A stretch of DNA of 42,007 nt from Candidatus Staskawiczbacteria bacterium RIFCSPHIGHO2_02_FULL_42_22 (GCA_001820175.1 MHOT01000023.1:1-42007); one strand, 5' to 3'. Shown: positions 31,963 through 39,727, counted from the first letter of the stretch. Notes: generated from the letters alone by a model not told the origin. Numbers and translations: made by a program.

Positions 31963-33033
31963 TTATATCCCCAATCCCCCCAGTGCTACTCCCACCGCAG
32001 TAGAAAAACTAGGGCTCATCTGGCGCAATGTTTGCTCAAGAATGGGAGGGTATAAAAAACCAGAAAAGCAATTTGGCACCAGGACATTTTTTTTCAGGGT
32101 CTCGGCAAAATATTCTTTTAGCCCGGGGATATTTGATGGTCCGCCAGTCAGATATATTTCTTCTATTTGTTTTTTTTCTTTCTGAAAAAAATCGGCAGAA
32201 ATATTTTTTACTTCAATTAATAGTGGGTCAATTAAAAGGTACAGGGTCTTTACCACATCCTGGCGGGTATACATCAATCCCTCCTTATTTTTTAGATCTT
32301 CGGCCTGCTCTGGACCAATTCCCAACACCGAGGAAATAGTTTGGGTAAATTGATTGCTGTTAAAATTAAAGCTGTAGCTTTTTTTCAAAAACCCTTTATC
32401 AACAATGTTAATGGTCGAACTTCGAACCCCCATGTCAACCAGACACACTACTTTTTTATTGTTTTTAGCCAAGGCCCGAGCGATCCCCATGGCCTCCGAT
32501 TCAAGCGCATATAAGTTAAGTCCCGCCATGCGGGCGATGCTTTGATAGTCCTGCACCACCTGATTGGGTACGGCAACCAAGAGCACTCTTAATGAAGAAT
32601 TTTTATCCCCCGGGGTCTTGGGTAATATTTGCCAATCCAAGGTAACTTCGGAAACGGGCAAAGTAATGTATTGGGACGCATTGTAGCGAATGGCGCCGGG
32701 AATTTCTTTTTCGGTCATGGCGGGCAGATCAAATGAAGTGCAAAACGTTGAAAAATCGGGGAGGGAGAAAATGGCCTCTTTCGTTTTAATTTTTGCCTCA
32801 TCTAAAATTCCCCGTATCACTTTTGCGGTAAAATCGTTAGAAAGCAGATAGCTGCTTTTTTCTTGGCTGGACCCGTAAGAATCCCTGTAAAGAAGATTTG
32901 ATTTTATTTGGCCGTAATTTTCCAAGGTCTTGCCCCCACCCCAACGGGAAACCTCCACAATTTTAATTGCAGACGCGCCAATATCAATTCCCAGCATCTT
33001 TTTTGGAAAAAATATTTTTAGAGGATTAAACAT
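31963..33033 (-). CDS. pilM: Type IV pilus assembly ATPase-fold protein PilM
   Basis: Actin-like (FtsA-fold) cytoplasmic protein, 356 aa. The phosphate-1 motif is GIDIGASAIKIVEVS, the second VCLVDMGVRSSTINIV and the adenosine motif IYLTGGPSNIPGLKEYFAE. It binds the PilN N-terminus and starts the pilM-N-O order at the 5' end of the cluster. The promoter region (33034-33230) is filled by TAATTAGAA and TTTAGG word palindromes. Confidence 0.92.
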   Translation of the reverse strand: MFNPLKIFFPKKMLGIDIGASAIKIVEVSRWGGGKTLENYGQIKSNLLYRDSYGSSQEKSSYLLSNDFTAKVIRGILDEAKIKTKEAIFSLPDFSTFCTSFDLPAMTEKEIPGAIRYNASQYITLPVSEVTLDWQILPKTPGDKNSSLRVLLVAVPNQVVQDYQSIARMAGLNLYALESEAMGIARALAKNNKKVVCLVDMGVRSSTINIVDKGFLKKSYSFNFNSNQFTQTISSVLGIGPEQAEDLKNKEGLMYTRQDVVKTLYLLIDPLLIEVKNISADFFQKEKKQIEEIYLTGGPSNIPGLKEYFAETLKKNVLVPNCFSGFLYPPILEQTLRQMSPSFSTAVGVALGGLGI

Positions 33034-33036
33034 GAA

Positions 33037-33215
33037 ACGAATTTCTAATTATTCTAAGTGCTCTAATTATTCTAATCAATTCCCAAAAAAGTGAATATCT
33101 AATTTCTAAACCGTTTTAGAATTTAGAGTTTAGGATTTAGAGTTTCAAGTATGGGATTTAATTAGGTTAATTAGTATAATTAGGAATAATTAGAATAATT
33201 CAATTATCTATATTA
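33037..33215. repeat. Word-array palindrome (TTCTAATTA words with a heptad centre)
   Basis: TCTAATTATTCTAA words on the left and TTAATTAG/AATAATTAG words on the right enclose a CTAAACCGTTTTAG centre with ATTTAGAGTTTAGG heptads. It separates the divergent pilM and comF genes and must contain their promoters (TATATTATACT near 33209-33220 is a candidate -10 for comF). Confidence 0.5.
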
Positions 33216-33234
33216 TACTCTAAATATACAAACC

Positions 33235-33981
33235 ATGACATACTCAAAGCATGTGGATAACATCAGAAAATTTTTACTAGAACTCCTCTTCCCTTCTTTT
33301 TGTTTGGGCTGCCGCAAAGAAGGCACCTACCTTTGTCCCGATTGCAAAGCAACGTTAGATATTTCTGAACACCAGTATTGCCTGTGTAGTAAACATCCAC
33401 TGCGACTGCCCGTCGATAGCACTAAGGGGAAATGCCAACGATGCCAGGACGCCCCGCTTTCGGGCCTGTATACCGCCCTGCCTTATCAAGAAAAATTTTT
33501 GACCAAAAAACTCATCTACCAATTCAAATATCCGCCCTATTATATTAAAGTATTGGCCCGCGATTTAGCCGGTATTATTGCCACCCACCTGGTTATTATC
33601 AAAAAAAATACCAACTCTATTTGGGAACATAGCGTACTGGTACCCATTCCCATGGAAATGAGGAAAATGAAAGATCGGGGCTATAATCAAACCGAGGAAC
33701 TGGCCAAAGAGCTAGGACATTTAATCAATGTCCCATCAATTTCGGGGAATTTAGTGAAAATAAAAAAGACGTTGCCTCAAATGAAGCTTTCGGCCACAGA
33801 ACGTCAAGAAAACATAAAAAACGCTTTTGCACTAAAAAACCCCGAGACCTTACGGGGAAAAAAGATATTTTTGGTGGACGATGTATACACAACGGGTTCT
33901 ACAATGCAAGAATGCGCCCGTGTCTTGCGAGCCGCGGGCGCCAAACAGGTATGGGGCATTGTCATCGCCAGGGAGGGTTAA
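33235..33981 (+). CDS. comF: ComF family phosphoribosyltransferase-like protein
   Basis: 248 aa. An N-terminal double zinc-ribbon (CLGC...CPDC, then CLC...CQRC) and a C-terminal phosphoribosyltransferase fold with the PRPP motif IFLVDDVYTTGSTM are the ComF/GntX signature, plus VPIPMEMRKMKDRGYNQTEELAKEL. ComF acts in late steps of DNA uptake, linking to primosome proteins in competent bacteria. Adjacent type IV pilus genes with PilT fit a natural-transformation role (inference). It is the only long plus-strand gene in this half and is divergent from pilM; its end overlaps the RT gene's end by 4 bases (convergent). Confidence 0.9.
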   Translation: MTYSKHVDNIRKFLLELLFPSFCLGCRKEGTYLCPDCKATLDISEHQYCLCSKHPLRLPVDSTKGKCQRCQDAPLSGLYTALPYQEKFLTKKLIYQFKYPPYYIKVLARDLAGIIATHLVIIKKNTNSIWEHSVLVPIPMEMRKMKDRGYNQTEELAKELGHLINVPSISGNLVKIKKTLPQMKLSATERQENIKNAFALKNPETLRGKKIFLVDDVYTTGSTMQECARVLRAAGAKQVWGIVIAREG

Positions 33982-34976
33982 TCCTCTTTAATTCCCAATT
34001 TTAAAACCTCGTTTCTAATTTTTTGCGCATTGCCATGTTTCAATAGCCCTAAATATGAACTGATTGTCGCTTCTTTATTCTTTATCTTTAATCTTTTAAA
34101 TATTCTCTGTTTGGTTTTATTCCTTAACACCCTATGGCCTGGAAAATGAACCCAACCCAAAAAATCCATCCCCGAATATAGGGTTTTGATGTAAATTTTA
34201 TCCGGGTGCAGGTTAAGTTTTAAGGTAGTATGTAAAAAATCGCCTATTTGGGGAATTATGTTTTTCAAATATCTCTTATCTTCGGAAAAAATCACGAAGT
34301 CATCGGCATACCTGATGTAATACTTTAACTTTAATTGGTGTTTTACAAACTGATCAAATTCGTTCATGTAGACATTTGAAAATAATTGGCTCGTTAGGTT
34401 GCCCAGCGGCAGGCCGATGCGTGGCCTGCCACTGTCAAAACTTCCAATAATTTCTTTTAATACGTCAACAATGCGCTCATCGGTTATTCTTTCGCTCAAT
34501 AATCGCAACAAGATGGTTTGATCAATAGAGTGGAAAAACTTTTTGATGTCGCACTTTAGAATCCAGCAGGTCTTAGTATTGTTTTTAGAAACAATATAGG
34601 CAAATCTTTTAAATCTTTCCATGGCTCGATGCGTTCCCTTGTCTTTACGGCACGAAAACGAATCAGCAATGAATGTGTCGTCAAAAAAGGGGTACAAAAT
34701 ACGGTAAACGGCGTGGTGCAAAAGGCGATCACGCACGCTGGCCTTGTGAATTATTCTTGGTTTTGGGTCATTAATACGGAATTCTTGGTAGCCGCCATGT
34801 TGATAACTTCCGTTGCTAAGATTGTGGTGCAGTGATAAGATATTATCCATCAGGTGAAACTGAAACTCCTGGACATCTTTTTTATTCCGCTTGCCAGGCA
34901 AAAACTCTTGCCAGGCCAGCAGCAAGTTCTCAATATGTATTAAATCTTCAAATCTATGATCCAATTTAATTCGCAT
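33978..34976 (-). CDS. DGR-type reverse transcriptase (332 aa)
   Basis: Copies the template-repeat RNA into mutated cDNA that replaces the variable repeat. Palm motifs are the first catalytic Asp in CDIKKFF (residues 142-148), LPLGNLTSQ (189-197; the SQ variant is characteristic of DGR enzymes rather than the SP of group II introns) and YADD (223-226). No maturase or endonuclease domain is present. I use the ATG at 34976 (MRIKLDHRF); the frame extends 10 codons further into a C9 tract. The template repeat, target and a divergent avd lie just upstream. Confidence 0.92.
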   Translation of the reverse strand: MRIKLDHRFEDLIHIENLLLAWQEFLPGKRNKKDVQEFQFHLMDNILSLHHNLSNGSYQHGGYQEFRINDPKPRIIHKASVRDRLLHHAVYRILYPFFDDTFIADSFSCRKDKGTHRAMERFKRFAYIVSKNNTKTCWILKCDIKKFFHSIDQTILLRLLSERITDERIVDVLKEIIGSFDSGRPRIGLPLGNLTSQLFSNVYMNEFDQFVKHQLKLKYYIRYADDFVIFSEDKRYLKNIIPQIGDFLHTTLKLNLHPDKIYIKTLYSGMDFLGWVHFPGHRVLRNKTKQRIFKRLKIKNKEATISSYLGLLKHGNAQKIRNEVLKLGIKED

Positions 34977-35373
34977 AGTAACGTTTCCTCTAATACCCCC
35001 CCCCAAACCTTACCGGTTTTGGAAAAATCCAAGGGCATGTACAAACAATGGATGGAAATTCACCGCAACATGGAGCGATCCGCGCGATTTGGGATAGGAA
35101 ATAAAATAGATGTGTTGTTTCTAAGAATTCTTGAATTGCTCAGAAAATCCATGTACACCCCGATTAACAAAAAAATACTAATTCTTGAAGAGGTATCTGA
35201 TTATATTGATTCATTTCGCTTTTTCTTCCAACTTCTCTGGGAGACAACTGGTTTCCAATAAAGAATATGTTTCTTTTGGAGCTGAAATAGAAAATTTGGG
35301 GAAAATAGTCGGTGGCTGGAAAAAAGGCCTTATTAATAAAACTTCCGCTACGAAAGCGGAAGAAAGAAGATAA
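34956..35373 (+). pseudogene. avd: avd-like DGR accessory gene, frameshifted and inverted
   Basis: The first frame (34956-35261) encodes LPVLEKSKGMYKQWMEIHRNMERSARFGIGNKIDVLFLRILELL..., a four-helix-bundle Avd-like protein that normally binds RT. It stops early after LLWETTGFQ, while the missing last helix (LVSNKEYVSFGAEIENLGKIVGGWKKG) continues in the +1 frame to 35373. A one-base insertion or two-base deletion near 35245-35256 explains this; sequencing error or programmed frameshifting remain possible. A nine-C tract (34996-35004) lies near its 5' end, and its start overlaps the RT start. Unlike usual DGRs it is on the strand opposite to RT and target. Confidence 0.75.
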
Positions 35374-35375
35374 TA

Positions 35376-35486
35376 GCTGGAGAGGACCTGGTTGCCAGCG
35401 TTCCACCTATTCGGGTTCTCGACCGAGTTGGCGTTCACGTTCCAGTAGCGGTTGTCGGAGTTCCAGTTGGCGTTAACGGCCCACAG
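35376..35486 (-). repeat. DGR template repeat (TR)
   Basis: 111 bp, aligned without gaps to the variable repeat at 35849-35959. 19 positions differ, and in all 19 the template has A on the coding (minus) strand. Its translation is rich in Asn from AAC codons (NANWNSDNRYWNVNANSVEN), the typical design for maximum diversification. It is located between target and RT. Confidence 0.95.
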
Positions 35487-35616
35487 TATTATGCACCATG
35501 CCATCAATTCCACTACCCCTTGAATACTCTTAGGGCTGTATCGTATTTGGGACATTAAAAGTCCGCCAGCATAGTGCACCGATTGTATTCTTTTTTAAAA
35601 AAATGCACACCAACTC

Positions 35617-35640
35617 TTACCAAAGGCATGCCTTTGGTAA
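35617..35640. repeat. Perfect loopless palindrome between TR and VR
   Basis: ACCAAAGGCATGCCTTTGGT with TT/AA flanks, centred on GCATGC. A second lies at 35686-35709. Confidence 0.55.
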
Positions 35641-35685
35641 TTCTCTGATAACGGTTTATTAAACCTCATGCATTTTTGGGGCGCT

Positions 35686-35709
35686 GCGCGAAGGCCATGG
35701 CCTTCGCGC
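35686..35709. repeat. Perfect loopless G+C-rich palindrome between TR and VR
   Basis: CGCGAAGGCCATGGCCTTCGCG with one more flanking pair, centred on CCATGG. It could be a terminator or a cruciform used in retrohoming; no T-run follows. The 35487-35751 interval holds no gene I can support. Confidence 0.55.
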
Positions 35710-35751
35710 TAAAGCCACCTTATTGAAATACTACCATATTTTTTTGAAAAC

Positions 35752-35791
35752 AAAAAAGCCCTCGTTCACCTTTTTCAAAGTGTCAGAGGGC
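35752..35791 (-). terminator. Terminator downstream of the DGR target gene
   Basis: GCCCTC (35786-35791 complement) and GAGGGC pair with partial inner pairing, followed on the minus strand by TTTTTT. Between it and the stop codon are several direct CACTTTG words (35795-35838). Confidence 0.55.
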
Positions 35792-35842
35792 CATAGTTTC
35801 AAAGTGCCAAAGTGACGAAGTGTCAAACGGCACAAAGTTTCA

Positions 35843-36487
35843 TCAATCGCTGGAGAGGACCTGGAAGCCAGCGAACCACCAAGACGGGTGCTCGACCGAG
35901 TAGGCGAACACGCGCCAGCAGCGGCGGTCGGAGTACCAGCGGGCGTTAACGGCCCACAGCACTCCCTTCTCGTCTTTGATGTATGCGATGTTGGCGTACC
36001 CGTTGATGATCAGGTTACCTGCCTGGCCGTGGGACTGTTGGCGGATAAGCCAGATAAACTGGCCCATAGTGATTTCGGCTTTGTCGCCGAATTCTTGCAG
36101 GATTGGGGCGTCCAGAGAGTCCTTTTCCAGGTTGTGGCAGGCGATGGATGTCGCCACGGAAGCCGGGCATTTCTTGCCCAAGAAATACCTCTTGAAATCA
36201 GGCCAGGCATAGCCGATGTTGGCCTCCTGGAGGATCTGCTCGGTCAGCACCAACTCATCGACAGCAGGAATCTTAACAGAACCTACCCGTCGAAGAAGCG
36301 GGGGTATGGGGTGTCGGTGCTTGGCGATGTGGTTGGCGATCAGGTCCGAAAGACCTCTTGCCTCGTTCACTCGCTGGGCCTCGTCTTCGGTAAGCGCCGC
36401 CTTGTTGTAGGCGGCCGACACGACCTCCAGAAACTTGAGTCCCTTGGAGTCGCGGCTGGTGACGGACGGGATCGATGTTTTGGACAT
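35843..36487 (-). CDS. DGR target protein with C-type-lectin-fold variable domain (214 aa)
   Basis: The last 37 codons are the variable repeat: LWAVNARWYSDRRCWRVFAYSVEHPSWWFAGFQVLSSD, matching the CLec fold of DGR variable proteins, with 12 residues changed against the template. The preceding INGYANIAYIKDEKGV is also typical. The N-terminal 140 residues are helical and unassigned, without signal or membrane segment, so the protein may be cytoplasmic or exported in an unusual way. The ATG at 36487 (MSKTSIPS) has AAAGGG at a 9-base spacing; longer frames reach 36655 but lack a ribosome site. G+C content is clearly higher than that of neighbours, a sign of separate origin. Confidence 0.85.
   Translation of the reverse strand: MSKTSIPSVTSRDSKGLKFLEVVSAAYNKAALTEDEAQRVNEARGLSDLIANHIAKHRHPIPPLLRRVGSVKIPAVDELVLTEQILQEANIGYAWPDFKRYFLGKKCPASVATSIACHNLEKDSLDAPILQEFGDKAEITMGQFIWLIRQQSHGQAGNLIINGYANIAYIKDEKGVLWAVNARWYSDRRCWRVFAYSVEHPSWWFAGFQVLSSD
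35849..35959 (-). repeat. DGR variable repeat (VR) with initiation site at its 3' end
   Basis: 111 bp, homologous to the TR. The invariant, G+C-rich 3' end on the coding strand (CCAGGTCCTCTCCAGC) is shared with the TR and is the expected initiation site of mutagenic homing; just beyond it the two diverge (GATTGATG against TATTATC). Confidence 0.93.
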
Positions 36488-36666
36488 CGGCGTCATCCCT
36501 TTCTTGGAAAGAGTGTGCTTGCTGCCGAAATAGCAGTCATAGCCAGAAACCCTCGGCAATACAAAGGGCTTTTGGCTACGACTGCTTATTAAATTTAGAT
36601 GTAAAGGTGCTATGTTTATCTTTTTGATCATATCATATAAATTAAAATATGTCAAATTTTCCGGAC

Positions 36667-36817
36667 GTAACTGCTCACGCCTTCCTTATTCGCCACTGTC
36701 ATTGCGAGGAGTCCTGAGCCACGGCGAAGGGCGACGAAACAATCCAGAGTGAAGCTGCACACACCCTAGATTGCCACGCCTGCGGGCTCGCAATGACGAT
36801 GGAGTGTGAAGGGTTAC
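36667..36817. mobile_element. MITE-like hairpin C3 (GTAAC ends, CATTGCGAG core)
   Basis: GTAACTGCTCACGCC on the left against GGAGTGTGAAGGGTTAC on the right, with CTGTCATTGCGAG/CTCGCAATGACG inside. The most diverged copy of this family. Confidence 0.5.
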
Positions 36818-36849
36818 TTTTGCCGCATAATATTTTTACTTATTAAAAA

Positions 36850-36905
36850 AATCTAAAACGGTTAGGATTTAGAGTTTAGAGTTTAGAGTTTAGAGTTTAG
36901 GATTT
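36850..36905. repeat. Partial heptad array after the RsiV-like gene
   Basis: Tandem TTTAGAG and TTTAGGA heptads (GTTTAGAGTTTAGAGTTTAG) with only a short left arm (ATCTAAAACGG). Confidence 0.5.
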
Positions 36906-36908
36906 CAT

Positions 36909-37658
36909 TTACCTGGGCATTTTCACCTCAAAATCCCCCACCGCGTACGCCGCTACCTGATACGGAGGGAAATAAAAGGTCAGGTAGTCGGAATTAATCA
37001 TAAATACGGAAAAATTTTCTTCTTTTGGACCAGCTCCATCGTCAAGCCATGCGCCCTGAGCATTACCCATGCGCGCCACTAATTGTTTGTTTATATCCGC
37101 CTTTGCATAATCAGAAATTTTTTGCAAATAATTTTTTTGGCCGGCAAAAAGATCAGCCAGCATGATTTCTTTATTATTTTTTACATCATAGTTAAGCGAC
37201 ACAAAATACCCCATTCCATGCGCGCCTCCCGTAAAGTTATACACACTAAATACCATGCTAATAACATTTTCATCAACCTGGCCTTTCTTGTAAGAAATAT
37301 TTAAATCGTACTGGCGCGGATAATTCAGGTAACCCTCGGGGTCAGTTTCTTGCGCGGCTTTATCATTTTCTAAGGCATTTTTTTTAAAACTATCTAATTC
37401 AGCCGTAATAATACCGTTAATTTTTTTATTCAGATCATCTAGGCCTTGAAAATAGGGATAGGTGATGGCGATATTAAACGGTTTTTTAGTGTCGGTTATT
37501 TTTTTATCTTCGATGGTTATAGATTGCAAAGCAACGACTTGTTCCTGGTCATTGTTTTCCTGCTTTGAAATGGATTGACGGTAGATAAAAAACAAAAAGC
37601 CGGCAACCGCCAGCAGCGCGATAACAATGATGACAATAAGTACTTTTTTAGTATTCAT
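36909..37658 (-). CDS. Membrane-anchored RsiV/PdaC-like DUF4163-DUF3298 protein (249 aa)
   Basis: One N-terminal helix (VLIVIIVIALLAVAGFLFFIY) anchors an extracytoplasmic domain. Its features are IAITYPYFQGLDDLNKKIN, the SVYNFTGGAHGMGYFVSLNYD core, a DLF block and the ending LTFYFPPYQVAAYAVGDFEVKMPR, which together match the DUF4163 + DUF3298 architecture of RsiV and of the PdaC N-terminal domain. In Bacillus RsiV this region binds lysozyme; no sigma factor lies here, so that role is not implied. MITE B2 begins 6 bp upstream of its start codon. Confidence 0.75.
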   Translation of the reverse strand: MNTKKVLIVIIVIALLAVAGFLFFIYRQSISKQENNDQEQVVALQSITIEDKKITDTKKPFNIAITYPYFQGLDDLNKKINGIITAELDSFKKNALENDKAAQETDPEGYLNYPRQYDLNISYKKGQVDENVISMVFSVYNFTGGAHGMGYFVSLNYDVKNNKEIMLADLFAGQKNYLQKISDYAKADINKQLVARMGNAQGAWLDDGAGPKEENFSVFMINSDYLTFYFPPYQVAAYAVGDFEVKMPR

Positions 37659-37664
37659 ATATTA

Positions 37665-37896
37665 GACCTGTTGCGTATTAAGGATTTACTGCAAATTGCA
37701 TATTTCGGCCACAAATTTGCTATACCTAGTATAATGTGTCGCTCGTTCGGAAAGGAATAATTGCGATTCTTCCTTTCCTCTCTCGCTTAGCACATTATAA
37801 TTTTTCGGCGGGCCCTCTAGGCAAGCCGAAAAATTCTATCAAATTTCTGGCTCAAAATCTTCAATTTTCGTAACAATCCTTAATACGTAACAGGTC
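37665..37896. mobile_element. TA-flanked MITE-like hairpin B2 with nested module
   Basis: Ends GACCTGTTGCGTATTAAGGA and TCCTTAATACGTAACAGGTC, flanked by TA (37663-37664, 37897-37898). The core equals B3, but carries at an internal TA a 77-bp hairpin (37723-37799, ends TATAATGTG/CACATTATA) also present in F1. It fills the whole gap between two genes. Confidence 0.75.
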
Positions 37897-37898
37897 TA

Positions 37899-38216
37899 TT
37901 ACCTAATAGACAATAATATAATTGAAACGCAAGCCGTAGTGACCCCTATATATCCAAATATATTCAGTTTTTCCTTAAAAAGCAACGTACCAATTATTAC
38001 CGTGGTAAGCAAACTTATGATTGACCATAGAGTTCCCACCACCGAAAGCTGGTTTCTTTGTAAAATGGCGGGTAACCAGGCCAAAACCCCCAACGAATAT
38101 ATTACTAAAATATAAATGACATATTTTATGCTCGGGTCCAAGGCAAATTTCTTTGACAAAAACTCACCAAGAGCAAAAAATACGCCGGAAATAAGTAACC
38201 AAAGTAAATAATTCAT
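37899..38216 (-). CDS. Small four-helix transporter-like membrane protein (EamA/SMR type, 105 aa)
   Basis: Four hydrophobic helices in 105 residues, a Glu in the first (FFALGEFLSKKFA) and a second half with VVGTLWSIISLLTTVIIGTLLFKEKLNIFGYIGVTTACVSIILLS resemble half-size EamA/drug-metabolite transporters. Such proteins work as dimers; the substrate is unknown. The stop codon abuts MITE B2. Confidence 0.65.
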   Translation of the reverse strand: MNYLLWLLISGVFFALGEFLSKKFALDPSIKYVIYILVIYSLGVLAWLPAILQRNQLSVVGTLWSIISLLTTVIIGTLLFKEKLNIFGYIGVTTACVSIILLSIR

Positions 38217-38304
38217 GTTTTATTTTTTTGGCGGACTGTGTCCTTGCTCCGACGCTGAAGCTCTGGCGCAAGAGTCCGTAGCTGGCCACTTCGGCAAGCG
38301 AAAG

Positions 38305-38388
38305 CGGAGGAGGTGGGAGTCGAACCCACTTAACCCTTTCGGGTTATAGTTTTCAAGACTATGGCACCAACCGTTATGCGCCTCCTCC
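38305..38388 (-). tRNA. tRNA-Ser (anticodon UGA)
   Basis: Acceptor GGAGGAG/CTCCTCC, D arm with GGTTGGT, anticodon loop CTTGAAA giving UGA, long variable arm (AACCC-GAAA-GGGTT), T arm GTGGG-TTCGACT-CCCAC, discriminator G. CCA is not encoded. A promoter with TTGAAA, 17-base spacer and TAATAA lies just upstream on the minus strand. Confidence 0.93.
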
Positions 38389-38444
38389 AATATTATTATT
38401 ATCACATACAAGCCATTTTTTCAAATTTGTGATATAATGGAGGC

Positions 38445-39618
38445 ATGGCTAAACTGTTAATTAATTATTCCAAGAGAGTAATATTCCCCAAAGGAAAACA
38501 GGCGATATTTTTATCAAAAGCAAGGGGGAAATAAACATTTCCTGGACTTTATTGGCAGAAAAATTGAAGATACATAGCAGGACATTAAATGATTTAAAAA
38601 GGGAAGAATATTCAATATCGTTGGATTGCCTAAAAAAGATTTGCAAAATGGCTGCCTTGGCTATGCCTGATGATGTAGAAATAAGGGACCCTTTCTGGTA
38701 TTCAATCAAAGGGGCCAGAAAGGGTGGATTAGCGATGATTAAAAAATACGAGGGCATTGTTGGTGATCCAAAATACCGAAAGATGAAGTGGTACCAATGG
38801 TGGGAAAAAATAGGAAAACATAGGAAAAATATGGTTGTGGGAATGACCAAAGATGTAACTCTCCCTTTACTATCAGCAGATTTAGCGGAGTTTACGGGAG
38901 TAATGCTAGGTGACGGAGGTATTCCCAAAAGCCAGGTAATTATTTCAACCAACAGCAAGGATGATAGAGAATACGGATATTTTGTAAGAGATTTAATAGA
39001 CCTGTCCCTAAATAAGATTTGTTACGAAAATTACAGATTTTGAGCTGGAAATTTGATAGAATTTTTCGGCTTGCCTCCAGGCCCGCCGAAAAATTATAGC
39101 AAATTTGTAGCCAAAATATGCAATTTGCAGTAAAATCTTATTTAGGGACAGGTCTAATGAAGAAGTTGTTTTTCGTAGAACCGGCCATATATTATCCGCC
39201 AGCCGCCCTGGTAATGAATATTGTAGTGTCCCGTGTAAAGTTAGTTAAATTTTGTAATAAAAAATTAGGATTAAGGATCGGGAACAAGTTAAAGCAAGGA
39301 TTGGATATTCCTCTGTGGATTAGAAAAGGTATTGAATTTGAAAAAAGATGTGTGAGGGGTTTAATGGACACCGATGGATGTATTTTTAACAAAGTCCATA
39401 AAATGAAAAATAAGCAATATAGTTATAAAAGATTGAGCCTGGTGAGTGCTTCGCCGATGTTAAGAAAATCTATCTTTGATATTTTAGAGAAACTCAGATT
39501 ATCACCGAAAATAAGAGGCAACAGATCAGTGCAAATCGAGAATAAAGAAAAAATTGCAGAGTATTTTAAAGTTGTGGGAAGTAGTAACCCCAAACACTTG
39601 AATAGATACCATAAATAG
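38445..39618 (+). pseudogene. LAGLIDADG-type endonuclease-like gene, broken by a frameshift and MITE B3
   Basis: The reading frame starts MAKLLINYSKRVIFPKGKQ at 38445, shifts frame in the G5A3 run at about 38524-38532, then continues NISWTLLAEKLKIHSRTLNDLKREEYS (helix-turn-helix-like) and FTGVMLGDGGIPKSQVII (first LAGLIDADG-type segment). MITE B3 follows, and then the second half with RGLMDTDGCIFN and LRLSPKIRGNRSVQI. Removing B3 with one TA rejoins the frame exactly (VRDLI-MKKLFF). A TATAAT box at 38433-38438 ends only 7 bases before the ATG, so the original transcript may be leaderless. It lies between two tRNA-Ser genes and is now probably inactive. Confidence 0.75.
38999..39154. mobile_element. 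TA-duplicating MITE-like hairpin B3 inside a gene
   Basis: 156 bp, ends GACCTGTCCCTAAATAAGAT and ATCTTATTTAGGGACAGGTC, flanked by TA at 38997-38998 and 39155-39156. The core GATAGAATTTTTCGGC...GCCGAAAAATTATAGC lacks the nested module of B2. Confidence 0.85.
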
Positions 39619-39637
39619 GGCATTATGAGAAATGTTA

Positions 39638-39727
39638 GGAGAGGTGGCTGAGCGGTTTAAAGCGGCAGGTTGCTAACCTGCGATCACGCAAGTGGTCTCG
39701 TGGGTTCAAATCCCACCCTCTCCGCCA
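39638..39727 (+). tRNA. tRNA-Ser (anticodon GCU), CCA encoded
   Basis: Acceptor GGAGAGG/CCTCTCC, D arm GCTGAGCGGTTTAAAGC, anticodon arm GCAGG-TTGCTAA-CCTGC giving GCU, long variable arm, T arm GTGGG... with TTCAAAT, discriminator G and encoded CCA (39725-39727). A 12-bp hairpin (CCTCGTTCCGCC/GGCGGGACGAGG) at 39757-39783 follows. Confidence 0.95.

Noticed and set aside
35211-35579. Open frame on the minus strand encoding a WAVNANWNSDNRYWNVNANS stretch, like a second DGR target
   Set aside because: It is the template repeat read in the target frame; there is no upstream domain or ribosome site, and the rest is antisense to avd.
38439-38447. GGAGG as ribosome site of the LAGLIDADG-type gene
   Set aside because: It is one base from the ATG and just after TATAAT, so it would not be in the mRNA as a usable site.
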